From assembly GCA_022709905.1 (NCBI GenBank), contig JAKLHY010000052.1, positions 1 to 55,851 on the forward strand: a stretch of 55,851 nucleotides of DNA, given 5' to 3'. Below the pieces are notes generated by a model, which was not told the DNA's origin, searched no databases, and worked only from the letters and a program-made list of their open reading frames with translations. The stretch is from Verrucomicrobiota bacterium. GTDB lineage: Bacteria; Verrucomicrobiota; Verrucomicrobiia; Limisphaerales; UBA1319. The position numbers and the translations under genes were made by a program. Positions 1 through 9,344 of the stretch are shown piece by piece; the first letter of the stretch is position 1, and each line of letters opens with the position of its first letter.

Positions 1-233
1 ATAAAAGCCATCGGGTAACACTCCTTTTGGCACAACGAATCCCAATCTCGGGTAACAGTTACTTCTGGCGCACGGGGAATTGCCATTCGGAGCGAGGAAA
101 AGCCTCAGACCGGCGGTTTCAAGGGAGGCTGGAAAACAACGGGCCAGCGTTAGAGCCTGTTTGAAAATTCCGAGGGGCGCTGTTTTCGCAGAAATGGCCA
201 TAGGACTTCAAGGCTCATGCTCGCCAGGTACAA
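1..233. other. No gene recognised at window edge
   Basis: I see no convincing coding sequence on either strand; the short open frames here have no recognisable motif and overlap the terminator of the next gene. The only visible structure is an imperfect direct repeat: TCGGGTAACA at 11-20 and again at 48-57, each followed by a similar CT/TT-rich stretch ending in TGGC. Two copies are too few to call a repeat family. Confidence 0.4.
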
Positions 234-237
234 AGAA

Positions 238-262
238 ACCGTCCCGCATCACACGGGACGGT
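238..262 (-). terminator. Rho-independent terminator of the Fe-S carrier gene
   Basis: A 9-bp perfect stem (ACCGTCCCG / CGGGACGGT) with a 7-base loop lies 32 bases beyond the stop of the minus-strand gene. Read on the minus strand, the stem is followed by TTTCTTTG, a U-rich tail. Confidence 0.75.
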
Positions 263-294
263 GTTCATTGGGGCCGAGCAGGACGCAAATCCTG

Positions 295-645
295 TCAGGC
301 CTCAAAAGGTTTTCCACAATCGCATGCGCCCGGCCGGCTGAGATTGGATATGCGAAAACCGCTGTCACCCGGATCGTCACAGTAATCGATCACCGCGCCG
401 CGCAGGCACCGGGCGCTGTCGGGATCGATCAGGAGGGTGACTCCGTGAAAATCGGCGACCATATCCTCCGGGTGACGGTCGTCAAAAACCAAGCCATATT
501 GGATGCCTGAACAACAGCCGCCTTCGGCATAAACCCGCAGATTCTTGCCCGCCGCCTCGGGGTCGTTCTTCATCAGCCGCTTGGCTTGGTTGGCGGCGTG
601 CTCGGTGAGGGTCACCCCTGAATCTGTATACGGCTCGATACTCAT
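295..645 (-). CDS. A-type iron-sulfur cluster carrier (ErpA/IscA/HesB family)
   Basis: This 116-aa cytoplasmic protein belongs to the HesB/IscA/ErpA family, which accepts Fe-S clusters from scaffolds and passes them to apo-enzymes. The family's cysteine pattern is visible: GGCCSGIQYGL near residue 45 and a C-terminal ACDCG (CxC) near residue 110. Length is typical. I chose ATG at 645 because GGAG lies about 9 bases upstream; an in-frame TTG at 660 would add five residues but has that GGAG inside its own coding sequence. It is followed by a clear terminator and stands alone, 130 bases downstream of the multiheme cytochrome gene on the same strand. Which subfamily member it is (erpA, iscA or sufA) cannot be decided from sequence alone; no isc or suf genes are in the window. 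Confidence 0.9.
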   Translation of the reverse strand: MSIEPYTDSGVTLTEHAANQAKRLMKNDPEAAGKNLRVYAEGGCCSGIQYGLVFDDRHPEDMVADFHGVTLLIDPDSARCLRGAVIDYCDDPGDSGFRISNLSRPGACDCGKPFEA

Positions 646-774
646 TGGAAACCGCTCCAAGTTAGATCACGTCGTGGGACGTGTCAATTTGTGGAGCCAC
701 TTATTCTATGCACTTTTCGCGAGTATCTTCCGTGCGAATTTGGGCCAGAGCGAGGGGCCTGATCCGGCGCGGCA

Positions 775-3480
775 TCAAGGTTTTTCCAGCGCTGAGGCAG
801 CTTTGTTGACGGCCCTTTCCCAGATCGACTTGTTCCGGAAAGCACGATCCATGTTATCGTGGTGCATCGAGTTTTCTTTTTTCTCCAAGTGACAGACCTC
901 GCAGGACTGATTCGATCCGATCGGGAGCGGGGCGCCGGAGTATTGCAGGGGTTGGAGATTATCGCGCACGGGGTGGTAGGGATTCAAGGCGGGGTATAGG
1001 GCGTGCGTCGATCCGTGGCAGGCGGCGCATCGCAAGCCGACGTCATCGGTGCGATGCCGGAACAAGGACGCGGCGTTAGTCGTCCACTGATTGAAACCTG
1101 TGTAGCCCGATTTGGGGCGCTGGAATTCCTGGTGGCAGTTCAGGCAGTCGGGTTCCTGAGTCCAAGGGATTCGGGGGCGGATCGATTCTTTGGAATCGGC
1201 GGCTGAGGGCTTCAGATGGAGCATCAAGGATTGCGCCGCCGGCAATTCTTCCTGGTTCCGAAGCAGGCTCAAAGCATGATCTTCCAGGGCGCCGTGGCAT
1301 TTGACGCAGGTCAGTCCCATGACCGAATGGAAACCGCGGAAACACCTCGAGGCCCCGGTTTTGCCCGTGGGATGGCACAGGGCACAGGCCTGGGCGCCTT
1401 CGACCTGCATATAATTCGCGTGCCACCCGTGCATGGCCGCTGAGAAATTCAACACGCCGGCCTGGCCAGGAGCGCCGGTGAGCGGACTGGAATGACAGCT
1501 CTGGCACGCGCGCGGTTTTCCCGCTTGGGCCTGCCGATAGAGATCGGTCCCGTTAATGCGATCATGGGCGCGCAGAATGTTTTCGGCGGTCTCTTGGGAC
1601 ACGCCGGCAACGCCGTCTTTTCGCCAGCCGCCTCCGTGGCAATTGCGGCAGCCGAGTTCGGTGGAAACCGGCGCCACGACCCGCGTCGAGGCCAGCAAAC
1701 GTCCGCTATTGGTATCGCGGGCTTCGACAATGAACAGCGGATAGGGCTGAAAACCGCCTTTGTCCGGATAGGGCGCCACCGGGATGCCCTCGGCCCGGTA
1801 ACTGCGGTTCTCGGCGTCAAATTGGAACTTGCCGGACAAGCCGTTTCCGGAGAGCCCGCGGTTTTTCTCGGGTGACTTATCGTAGTTCGATTTGGCGTGG
1901 TCCCAGAACGGAAGCTGGGCCGCCGGATTATCGAATCCAGCCTCAACCCGGTAGGTGAGCTCGATCCCCTCTCCGGCGATTTCAGGAGGGGTGCCGCACT
2001 TGACCAATTGAGCTTCAAGATGGTTGCCGGGGGGCGCCCACGTGAGCCAACGATCGCTGTCGGAGAGCCCATGGAAACCCACGTCGTTCCAGGCCAGCAA
2101 CAGGAACGGTTGCTTCGCAGTGTCGACCCCGTTGGTTTGGGCCGAAACGGTCGTGGCGATGGACTCGAGGGGACGCGGCTCGGGCTCGGGCTCGATTGAT
2201 TTGCCGCCGAGCCCGGCCAGAAACACGGCAAGGGCCTCTTTTTCCTCGCTCGTGCCCAAAACCGGCGGCATGTAACGCAGGAGACGGCCCTGGCCGGTCA
2301 AATGCGAGAGAATCCCCTGGTAGGTCAGCGAGGAGATGTGTTTGAGAATGTCATTCCGAATTCCGCCAATCGTATGGCAATTCAGACACTGCAGGTTAAA
2401 CAGCTCCCGGCCTGCCGCACGCCGGTTTTCGGGGGTGATGGTCCGGGTGGCGATCCATCGGGCTTCGGTCAATACTCCATTCTGGTTGAGCTTCTCCTCG
2501 TTCGAGGCCAGGATTGAGTTCGAATAAAGATGCTGGGACACCAGGAACGGTTTCCGCGCGATCTCCCGGATGTATTCGAAGCCGCCAATCCAGCCCAGAC
2601 CCATCAGGACGGCGACGCCGGTGGCCAGACGCTGGATCCCCAGACCGCAGCGCGTGGCCAAGACGATCCCCAACCCGAACAAGACCACGCTCGCCCCGAC
2701 AAACAGCGCCACAAACGGCCCCGTCTGCCGGTTCTGAACAAAGGCGGTCAGCCAAACGGAATTCGGCAACGAGGCCACATACCAATAGGCCGACGCCAAT
2801 CCCACCGGCACCGGCACGATCAACCAGAGCGAACTGTACCGCATCAATCGCAACCGAAATTCCCGGTCTCGAATCAACACGGCGCTCACGTATCCAAAAA
2901 GCCCGGCGATCATGATCGACATCGCTGTTCGAAACACGAGCGACGGCAGAAAGGTGGGATTGAAGAAACCATCCCAGAACGCGTGGGTTTGCAGCCATTT
3001 TCCCGGGGTCAGCATGAACGAGAGAATGCCGTTAATGATAAACAGGCTGAGCCACGCAAAAAGGGCATACAGAAACGAGAGCGTCTGACGCGCCCGCCGG
3101 TCCAAGTGCGGAAAACGATAGGCGTAAAGCAACAACGCCGCAATTTCTCCGACGAAAAACACCCATTCAATCGCCCATCCAAACACGAACTGATGAATGA
3201 GAAAATCGGTCCCCGCCGGATTGACCAAAGCGATGATGAACCAGATGCCGACGCCGCTCACCCCGCCAAACACCATGGTCAAATACAGGAAAAACCAGGT
3301 GTGCTTCCGGAGATAATCATGGAGGGGCTGGCTGGATTCCCGCCAGGCCTTGCGATCAGTCAGCCAGATGAAGAAGCCGCCCCCCACCGCAAGATGCGAG
3401 ATGTAGACATGCAGAATGGCAATCAAGGCGATCCATGAGCCGCCCCCAAAATACGTCGATTCCCAAATCGGATAATTCAT
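775..3480 (-). CDS. Octaheme c-type cytochrome fused to a CydA-like membrane quinol domain
   Basis: A 901-aa protein. Residues 1 to about 315 form some 8-9 hydrophobic segments resembling cytochrome bd subunit I (CydA-like), beginning with a glycine-rich 'GGGSWIALIAILHVYISHLAVGGG'-type first helix carrying a histidine. The rest carries eight CxxCH heme-attachment motifs at roughly residues 365, 611, 659, 698, 724, 778, 817 and 859 (CLNCH, CRNCH, CQSCH, CALCH, CVKCH, CLNCH, CAACH, CEVCH). The first lies in a class-I-like segment; the other seven are clustered at the C-terminus, with a heme-free region of about 240 residues between. I infer a membrane quinol dehydrogenase passing electrons to periplasmic hemes. 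The start overlaps the stop of the upstream membrane gene by four bases (ATGA), so the two are translationally coupled. There is no cydB, so it is not an ordinary bd oxidase. The exact electron acceptor is unknown. Confidence 0.75.
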   Translation of the reverse strand: MNYPIWESTYFGGGSWIALIAILHVYISHLAVGGGFFIWLTDRKAWRESSQPLHDYLRKHTWFFLYLTMVFGGVSGVGIWFIIALVNPAGTDFLIHQFVFGWAIEWVFFVGEIAALLLYAYRFPHLDRRARQTLSFLYALFAWLSLFIINGILSFMLTPGKWLQTHAFWDGFFNPTFLPSLVFRTAMSIMIAGLFGYVSAVLIRDREFRLRLMRYSSLWLIVPVPVGLASAYWYVASLPNSVWLTAFVQNRQTGPFVALFVGASVVLFGLGIVLATRCGLGIQRLATGVAVLMGLGWIGGFEYIREIARKPFLVSQHLYSNSILASNEEKLNQNGVLTEARWIATRTITPENRRAAGRELFNLQCLNCHTIGGIRNDILKHISSLTYQGILSHLTGQGRLLRYMPPVLGTSEEKEALAVFLAGLGGKSIEPEPEPRPLESIATTVSAQTNGVDTAKQPFLLLAWNDVGFHGLSDSDRWLTWAPPGNHLEAQLVKCGTPPEIAGEGIELTYRVEAGFDNPAAQLPFWDHAKSNYDKSPEKNRGLSGNGLSGKFQFDAENRSYRAEGIPVAPYPDKGGFQPYPLFIVEARDTNSGRLLASTRVVAPVSTELGCRNCHGGGWRKDGVAGVSQETAENILRAHDRINGTDLYRQAQAGKPRACQSCHSSPLTGAPGQAGVLNFSAAMHGWHANYMQVEGAQACALCHPTGKTGASRCFRGFHSVMGLTCVKCHGALEDHALSLLRNQEELPAAQSLMLHLKPSAADSKESIRPRIPWTQEPDCLNCHQEFQRPKSGYTGFNQWTTNAASLFRHRTDDVGLRCAACHGSTHALYPALNPYHPVRDNLQPLQYSGAPLPIGSNQSCEVCHLEKKENSMHHDNMDRAFRNKSIWERAVNKAASALEKP

Positions 3481-4556
3481 TGCGCACCTCCGTGGATCGA
3501 ACGGGCAAATGCCAACCGCAACATATAGGCAACCGTTGCCAGACCCGCCACCAACACCACCAGGAACAGGACCAAAACACCATACTGCGGGTTCAGCGAT
3601 AGACTCGATGGTTCAAAATGCGGCTTCAGGTAAAGCGCCCGAAGTTGATCGCGCGTGATAATCATGGCGATCATCGTGACCGCGAGCTGGATGATCGTCG
3701 GACGCAGCTTGCCTCGAAAAGCGCTCACCGCCGCGCCTATTCCCACCAGGACTCCCAGCAATAGGATCAACGATTTTCCCATGTCGCGTCCCATGAAGCT
3801 CCGCACAATCGGCGAGGGCAGCGCCAGCAGAAACCAACTGCCCACAGCCAACTGAGCGAGGCTGGCCCAGCCGAAAATCCGAAGCCCCCGCCGCTTCAAC
3901 GGCCCATGATCGGTCTGCCCCTGCTTGATCCGGCGATCCGCGATCCATGCCGCATACAGCCCGGCGATGGCGACGGAAGCCAGCACGAAATGCAAATAAC
4001 GCGGCGCCACCATGGGGTCATCGAGGTTTAAGAAGGTGCCGCCGCGATTCTCAAAATAAGCGATCCACCGCTCCGGCTCCATCATCAAGGTCAGGTTGTT
4101 GACCAGCATGAACCCGATATAGAGGAAAATCAAAGTCGTCACCCCCAGGATCCACCGGGCCAGCCGGGGGGTCTTTTCCTGGCGCCTGGCATAGTAATAG
4201 GCCCCGTAATAGGCCAGAATCAGCAGTGGGATCACCAGAATCCAATACACCGCCATCAGGACCGAACTCGTATAAAAGAAATGCCCGAAAACCACCTGAA
4301 GAAACAAAAGCGGCGCAATGCCGACATTAATGGCAATCGGCAGAAAAAGCGGGATGCGGCCGCCCACCAGCCCGGCCAGCGGCCGAACCGGCGATTGGGA
4401 GTTCGCTCCCCGTGAAAACAAGGCCAGTAAACTGCCGCCGACCACGAGGTTTACCAGCACGATGTGGACAAGAAAAAGCGCGTTCTCCAGGAGGATGAAC
4501 AACCAGTAGGGCGCCGGGATCGCTTCCGGCACAGGGACTAAAGATGGCGGATTCAT
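3477..4556 (-). CDS. Polytopic membrane protein, partner of the octaheme cytochrome
   Basis: A 359-aa protein with about nine hydrophobic segments and short loops. It begins with a non-cleaved hydrophobic region near residues 15-45 containing FLVHIVLVNLVVGGSL, similar in style to the first helix of the downstream fusion protein (both have a His in the first helix followed by VGG). It has no CxxCH motif. The ATGA overlap with the cytochrome gene strongly suggests a two-subunit complex, with this protein as a second CydA-like or quinol-binding membrane subunit. I do not recognise a named family. Confidence 0.6.
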   Translation of the reverse strand: MNPPSLVPVPEAIPAPYWLFILLENALFLVHIVLVNLVVGGSLLALFSRGANSQSPVRPLAGLVGGRIPLFLPIAINVGIAPLLFLQVVFGHFFYTSSVLMAVYWILVIPLLILAYYGAYYYARRQEKTPRLARWILGVTTLIFLYIGFMLVNNLTLMMEPERWIAYFENRGGTFLNLDDPMVAPRYLHFVLASVAIAGLYAAWIADRRIKQGQTDHGPLKRRGLRIFGWASLAQLAVGSWFLLALPSPIVRSFMGRDMGKSLILLLGVLVGIGAAVSAFRGKLRPTIIQLAVTMIAMIITRDQLRALYLKPHFEPSSLSLNPQYGVLVLFLVVLVAGLATVAYMLRLAFARSIHGGAQ

Positions 4557-4621
4557 AACATCAGGCGTTGCCGATGCTTGAGATTAGATTTGAACGGCTT
4601 CAATCTCAAGCCTCCTGTTCG

Positions 4622-4960
4622 CTAAGACAAACGTTGTTGGATCGCCTCGATTGAGAGCCCAAATATGGCGATGGTTTTGTGCCGGGAAGTGTTCCCTCGC
4701 ACCAGTTGAAGCCGGCCCCGAGGACAGCCTAATCGCTCGGAGAACAGGCGCAGCACGGCTTCGTTGGCGGCCGCATCGACGGGGGGAGCCGTGACTTTCA
4801 CTTTAAGCTCCGAGCCCACAACTTCACCGATCTCGCTCCGACTGGCTCGCGGCTGGACCTTGAGGGACAGCAACACGTGATCGGTCTGTTGGCGCAGATA
4901 GGCCGGAAGGCTTCTGGCGTTCGGGGCCTGGCCCTTTGTATCCGTGGTTTGTTTTGTCAT
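4622..4960 (-). CDS. DUF167 (YggU-like) family protein
   Basis: A 112-aa cytoplasmic protein. The DUF167 core is plain: KVQPRASRSEIG, then LKVKVTAPPVDAAANEAVLRLF, then a C-terminal LVRGNTSRHKTIAI. The family is small, widely conserved and of unknown biochemical function. I use ATG at 4960; an upstream in-frame TTG at 4996 would add 12 residues. An AGGAG at about 4985 is too far from the ATG to decide. It lies 65 bases upstream of the membrane-cytochrome pair on the same strand and may be cotranscribed; it is divergent from the SNF2 gene. Confidence 0.85.
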   Translation of the reverse strand: MTKQTTDTKGQAPNARSLPAYLRQQTDHVLLSLKVQPRASRSEIGEVVGSELKVKVTAPPVDAAANEAVLRLFSERLGCPRGRLQLVRGNTSRHKTIAIFGLSIEAIQQRLS

Positions 4961-5072
4961 CTTAAGAACGCCACCCAGCTTACTCCTTCTGGGCAACAGA
5001 ATGAAGTCCTGGTTTCATCTATAGATTGGCTTGACTCGATCGGTTTGGGTGCGGACTTTCACGGGTTGTGGC

Positions 5073-8000
5073 ATGCAGACGCCCGAATTAACCGAATCGT
5101 TCCTGACCAAGACCGCCGGATGGGAAGCCGTCAAACAGGCGCGGGCATGGCTTTCGCTCGATCGCGTGCTGAGTTCCTGCTGGGCGCCCCCTGTCCTGCG
5201 TGGAGTCGTCCAGGAAGGCACCACCTCGTATCGCGCGGGTCTAGTGATCAAAAGCTCGTTCGACGTGGAAAACCTCTGCACCTGCCGGGCTTCGACCCAG
5301 TGGGGCACAATCTGCGCCCACTCGGTGGCCGTTGGACTGCATTACCTGCAAACGAAGGCCCCTGCGGCTGCTCCTCCCTCGGACACGCCCGAGTCCAGTC
5401 CTCCTTCGCAGCCTAATCGGCCAGCCCTCGCCCCCGCGAAGCCCGCGGCAATTTTTCTCCGGAACCGCGATAACGGTGAACCCGCCGAACTGTCCTGGAT
5501 CCTGCCTCCGAACCTCGCAACAGCCATCGAGAAAAATCGAGTCATGATTTGTTGTGAGGCCCGGTGGCGCAACAAACAGCAACCCCTGAATGCCTTGCCT
5601 CGCCAACTCATTTACCGTCTGGGCCCCGAAGACGATCGGGCCCTTGAGCGTTGGGAGGAACTGGCGGGAACAGCCGCCCCGGGGATGGCGATGTTGTCCA
5701 CGGCTCTATTGCTCGATCTCCTTCCTCTTTTGGTCAACCATCCCCGAGTCAGCCTTGGACGCGGCACACCTCTCAACGTGCGATCCACCCCCTGGCGCCC
5801 CCAGGTTCTTGCCTCGCTTGCCCCGTCCGGCGATATCCAGCTGCGCCTGAAGATGCCGTCCAATCTGCAACCTCTGGTCCTCACGGGGAAGGTCAACTGG
5901 GTGCTGACCGATGATGGACTCCAACCCTCGGGCCTGCCTCCCGATTACACTGCGCTCCTCCAAGGTCCCCTGTGCGTCCCCCGCCCTCGCGTTCCCCAAC
6001 TGCTGGGGCCCGATTGGCCCAAACTCCAGGCCGGGTGCGAACTGCAGGCTGATTTTCGATTGGAGGATTTCTCCCTGACCCCCATGACGCCGCGTTTCGT
6101 GCTGTCTTTGCATGGCGGTCTTGCCCAGCTTCAAGCGGTCCTCCAGTGTCGATACGGAACGCGAATGGTAACCCCAGGCGTCACGGCTGACTCGGACACC
6201 GTATGGCTGCCTGATCCCGATCATCCGATCCGCTATTCAACGCGAGATCTCCAGGCCGAACAATCGGCCCTGGCGCTCCTGTGGCGATCCGGTTTTCGCG
6301 GGCCCAACCCCCTGGGACGACTCGAGCTCAAGGGCCAAGAAGGTGTCTTCAGGTTTTTTGCCCGCGAATACTCGCGTTTATGCCGCGAGTGGGAAGTCAC
6401 CCTGGAAGAACGACTCGAGCGCAGTGCCCGGCAGAATCTCGAGCCGGTCACTCCGCAACTCAAGGTTTTGAGCTCCGGCGAACAATGGTTTGACCTCTCC
6501 GTTACCTTTGGCACCGCCTCGGGAGAATCCCTGACGTCAGCCGAAATCCAACGGTTATTATTGTCGGGCCAAGGCTATCATCGCCTTTCCAATGGGCGGG
6601 TAGCCCTGCTGGATACGGGGGCGGTCGAGGAACTCCAGGAAGTCCTGCGCGACTGCAATCCTCAACAGAACTCGCAAGGGTATCGGATTCACCAGAGCCA
6701 TGCGGGTTTCCTCGATGCCACGGTGAATGCCCAGCCCAGTTGGTCCTGGAAACCGCCCGATTCCTGGCGCGAACGCCTGAACGCTCCAGAAGCCGGCTCC
6801 ACCGCCGCCTGTCCCCCCTTGGGTGCGCTGGATTCGGTCCTGCGACCCTATCAGAAAACCGGCGTGAGTTGGCTGCATTTCTTGCGGCGCCATCAGTTCG
6901 GCGGACTGCTGGCCGATGAAATGGGTTTGGGCAAGACTCTCCAGGCCCTCGCGTTTCTTCAGACCAAAGAACCGTTCTCAACGGATCCTTCGTCGAATGC
7001 TCTGCCTTCCCTGGTGGTCTGCCCCACGAGCCTTGTTTATAACTGGGACGCCGAAGCCCGGCGATTCACTCCCGATCTGAAAGTGTTGGTCCTTCACGGT
7101 CCCCAGCGCGATACCCTTTGGCCCCGGATCTCCGAATCCAATCTCGTTATCACCAGCTACGCCCTGATGCGCCGGGATGCCGATCGGTATCAATCCACCC
7201 AATTTGACACCGTCATCCTCGACGAAGCCCAACACATCAAAAACCGCCAGTCGCAAAACGCCCAAGCCGTTAAGTCGATTCGCGCCCATCGGCGGCTTGT
7301 CCTGACAGGGACTCCCCTCGAGAATTCCGTGCTCGACCTGTGGTCAATTTTTGATTTTCTCATGCCCGGTTATCTGGGCTCCGACCGGGATTTCCGGGAA
7401 CGCTACGAACTGCCCATTACGCGGGATCGCGATCCCCAAATCCAGAACCGCCTGGCCCGACGGATTCGACCCTTCGTGCTCCGACGTCTGAAGCAAGAAG
7501 TGGCTCCCGAATTGCCGAACAAAATCGAGCAGATCAATTACTGTGAACTCACCGAGGCCCAGGCCTCCGTCTACCAGCAAATCCTTCAGGCCAGCCGACG
7601 CGAGGTTTTCGAGACCGTCAGCAGTCAAGGCCTGGCCAAAAGCCGAATGGTCATCCTCACCGCCCTCTTGCGTCTTCGACAGACCTGCTGCGACCTGCGC
7701 CTTCTCAAACTGGAACAGGCCGATTCTCTCGCCCCCTCGAGCGCTTCCGCCAAGATCGATCTCTTCAACGAGTTGCTCGACGAAGCCATCGACGGGAACC
7801 ACCGCGTCCTCGTGTTCAGCCAGTTCGTCGAACTGCTGCAGCTACTCAAACAATCGCTGGATCAACAGGAGATCGCCTTTTGTTACCTCGATGGCTCGAC
7901 CCGCGATCGCGCCGCTGAAGTCGCCCGGTTCCAGCAAAATCCCAGCATCCCGGTCTTCCTGATCAGCCTCAAAGCTGGCGGCGTGGGATTAAACCTGACG

Positions 8001-8252
8001 GCCGCCGATACCGTGATCCATTTTGATCCCTGGTGGAATCCCGCGGTCGAAGATCAAGCCACCGATCGCGCCCATCGCCTGGGACAATCCCGTGTGGTGA
8101 CCAGCTATAAGCTCATCACCCGAGGAACAGTGGAAGAAAAAATCCTGAACCTCCAGCAACGCAAACGCGAACTCACCCGTCAAAGCCTCGCCGGCGACGA
8201 ATCCCTCTCCGAGATCCTTTCCTTCGAGGATGTCCAGGAACTCCTGTCCTGA
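5073..8252 (+). CDS. SNF2-family DNA helicase with N-terminal SWIM zinc finger
   Basis: A 1059-aa protein from ATG 5073; a TTG at 5031 in frame would add 14 residues. A SWIM-type zinc motif (CTC ... CAHSVAVG) lies near residues 68-85. A long middle region follows, then the SNF2 ATPase core: ADEMGLGKT (Walker A, about residue 613), LDEAQHIKN (motif II, about 714), LTGTPLEN, and the helicase C lobe with GGVGLNLTAADTV and DRAHRLGQ near residues 970-1010. Bacterial SWIM-SNF2 proteins are ATP-dependent DNA translocases linked to transcription or repair; the exact role here is unknown. It is a stand-alone gene with no defence genes next to it, unlike the helicase at 43889. Confidence 0.9.
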   Translation: MQTPELTESFLTKTAGWEAVKQARAWLSLDRVLSSCWAPPVLRGVVQEGTTSYRAGLVIKSSFDVENLCTCRASTQWGTICAHSVAVGLHYLQTKAPAAAPPSDTPESSPPSQPNRPALAPAKPAAIFLRNRDNGEPAELSWILPPNLATAIEKNRVMICCEARWRNKQQPLNALPRQLIYRLGPEDDRALERWEELAGTAAPGMAMLSTALLLDLLPLLVNHPRVSLGRGTPLNVRSTPWRPQVLASLAPSGDIQLRLKMPSNLQPLVLTGKVNWVLTDDGLQPSGLPPDYTALLQGPLCVPRPRVPQLLGPDWPKLQAGCELQADFRLEDFSLTPMTPRFVLSLHGGLAQLQAVLQCRYGTRMVTPGVTADSDTVWLPDPDHPIRYSTRDLQAEQSALALLWRSGFRGPNPLGRLELKGQEGVFRFFAREYSRLCREWEVTLEERLERSARQNLEPVTPQLKVLSSGEQWFDLSVTFGTASGESLTSAEIQRLLLSGQGYHRLSNGRVALLDTGAVEELQEVLRDCNPQQNSQGYRIHQSHAGFLDATVNAQPSWSWKPPDSWRERLNAPEAGSTAACPPLGALDSVLRPYQKTGVSWLHFLRRHQFGGLLADEMGLGKTLQALAFLQTKEPFSTDPSSNALPSLVVCPTSLVYNWDAEARRFTPDLKVLVLHGPQRDTLWPRISESNLVITSYALMRRDADRYQSTQFDTVILDEAQHIKNRQSQNAQAVKSIRAHRRLVLTGTPLENSVLDLWSIFDFLMPGYLGSDRDFRERYELPITRDRDPQIQNRLARRIRPFVLRRLKQEVAPELPNKIEQINYCELTEAQASVYQQILQASRREVFETVSSQGLAKSRMVILTALLRLRQTCCDLRLLKLEQADSLAPSSASAKIDLFNELLDEAIDGNHRVLVFSQFVELLQLLKQSLDQQEIAFCYLDGSTRDRAAEVARFQQNPSIPVFLISLKAGGVGLNLTAADTVIHFDPWWNPAVEDQATDRAHRLGQSRVVTSYKLITRGTVEEKILNLQQRKRELTRQSLAGDESLSEILSFEDVQELLS

Positions 8253-8315
8253 GCCGGAAGAGCACTCATCACGTTTCACGTTTCACGCAATCTCTCTCCG
8301 AGCGTTGGTCGCGGA

Positions 8316-9344
8316 TTACGGCTGGCCTGTCAGGACGATGCGGAAACCGATGTGATCGCTGCGTTGTTCGGGGAACTCGAAAAAACGGCAATCGGCTCGA
8401 AGCAAGGCCGGATGACTGTCGATCCAGGATGCGCCCCGGACGACTCGATACTGCCGTCCGCCGCCATCATTATTGTAGAACGGCACTTTGTCTTCAAGCT
8501 CCGGGCTGAGCAGGTCTCGATGGTACCAATCCAGGCACCATTCCGCCACATTCCCGCCCAGGTCGAAGATGCCGAGGGCATTGGGAGGAAAGGAACCCAC
8601 AGGCGCGGTCTGGGGGAAAGGATCGCGATAATCCCGCAGGGTGCGTTGACGGCTCGAGTTGGGATCTTGAAACTCGGATCCGGCATAGTTACCGGCATTA
8701 AGAGGAGGTGGAAAGGCTTTAAGATCCACAAGCCGGTCGGAGGCGAGATGCCCTCCCGGGCTGGCCATGGCAGGGGTGGAGTTTGCGATGCTTTGGCGGG
8801 CTCCCCAGGGATAACGGCTGCTGCCGACCGCCAGACTCCATTCTTCATCCTTGGGCAGACGATAGGATTCCCGTGCCGTAATCAAGCCGTTCGTGCGCTC
8901 CACGCGGGTCAGCCACTGACAGAATTGCTCCGCATCGATGTAACTCACAAAAATGACGGGATGCGACGGTGTCTGGGGAAATCCTGGCTGTCGCCAGTCG
9001 CGCTGCTCCCATCCCCCATAGCGCATTTTCCAGCGCACGGGTTCCGTCTGGTATCCTGTGCTCAAGGTGAAGGCCGTGAACTCCTGAACTCGCGTCTCGT
9101 GGGCAGCAATCCAGACGGAATGCCCGGGAATCCGGATCAAAACGACGCCGAGACTGTTCGTTCTGGGGGAATCGAGATGTGGAGAGGGATCCAACGATTG
9201 GGTTGGACTGACAGATTCCGCAGAAGTGGTTTTGGCCGGGGCAGCGGATGCATCCTGGGAAGCGCCCCTGAGATCAACCGTCTGTAGTGCTGAATCCAGC
9301 ATCAGGATTCCCAGGAGAATGCTGAAGGCTCGGATCGCTTTCAT
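8316..9344 (-). CDS. Secreted formylglycine-generating-enzyme-like (SUMF1) domain protein
   Basis: A 342-aa protein with an N-terminal hydrophobic signal sequence (about residues 5-22), a short Ala/Ser/Pro-rich linker, then an FGE-sulfatase domain: YIDAEQFCQWL, YRLPKDEEWSLAVG, FDLGGNVAEWCLDWY, RVVRGASW and the terminal GFRIVL. The copper-binding cysteine pair that true formylglycine-generating enzymes carry just before the final GFR segment is not visible: there I read GASWIDSHPALLRADCRFFEF. I infer a structural or regulatory SUMF1-like protein rather than an active sulfatase maturase. The start overlaps the stop of the FecR-like gene (ATGA), making it the last gene of a sigma-FecR-SUMF1 operon. 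No sulfatase gene is in the window. Confidence 0.8.
   Translation of the reverse strand: MKAIRAFSILLGILMLDSALQTVDLRGASQDASAAPAKTTSAESVSPTQSLDPSPHLDSPRTNSLGVVLIRIPGHSVWIAAHETRVQEFTAFTLSTGYQTEPVRWKMRYGGWEQRDWRQPGFPQTPSHPVIFVSYIDAEQFCQWLTRVERTNGLITARESYRLPKDEEWSLAVGSSRYPWGARQSIANSTPAMASPGGHLASDRLVDLKAFPPPLNAGNYAGSEFQDPNSSRQRTLRDYRDPFPQTAPVGSFPPNALGIFDLGGNVAEWCLDWYHRDLLSPELEDKVPFYNNDGGGRQYRVVRGASWIDSHPALLRADCRFFEFPEQRSDHIGFRIVLTGQP

Noticed and set aside
11..57. Two-copy TCGGGTAACA direct repeat, CRISPR-like spacing
   Set aside because: Only two imperfect short copies at the window edge and no cas genes.
3477..4556. Cytochrome bd oxidase subunit II for the membrane partner of the cytochrome
   Set aside because: No CydB-like motifs; resemblance is rather to the membrane half of its own neighbour.
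8268..8288. Short tandem TCACGTTTCACG repeat after the SNF2 gene
   Set aside because: Two units only, no hairpin; probably chance or simple slippage.
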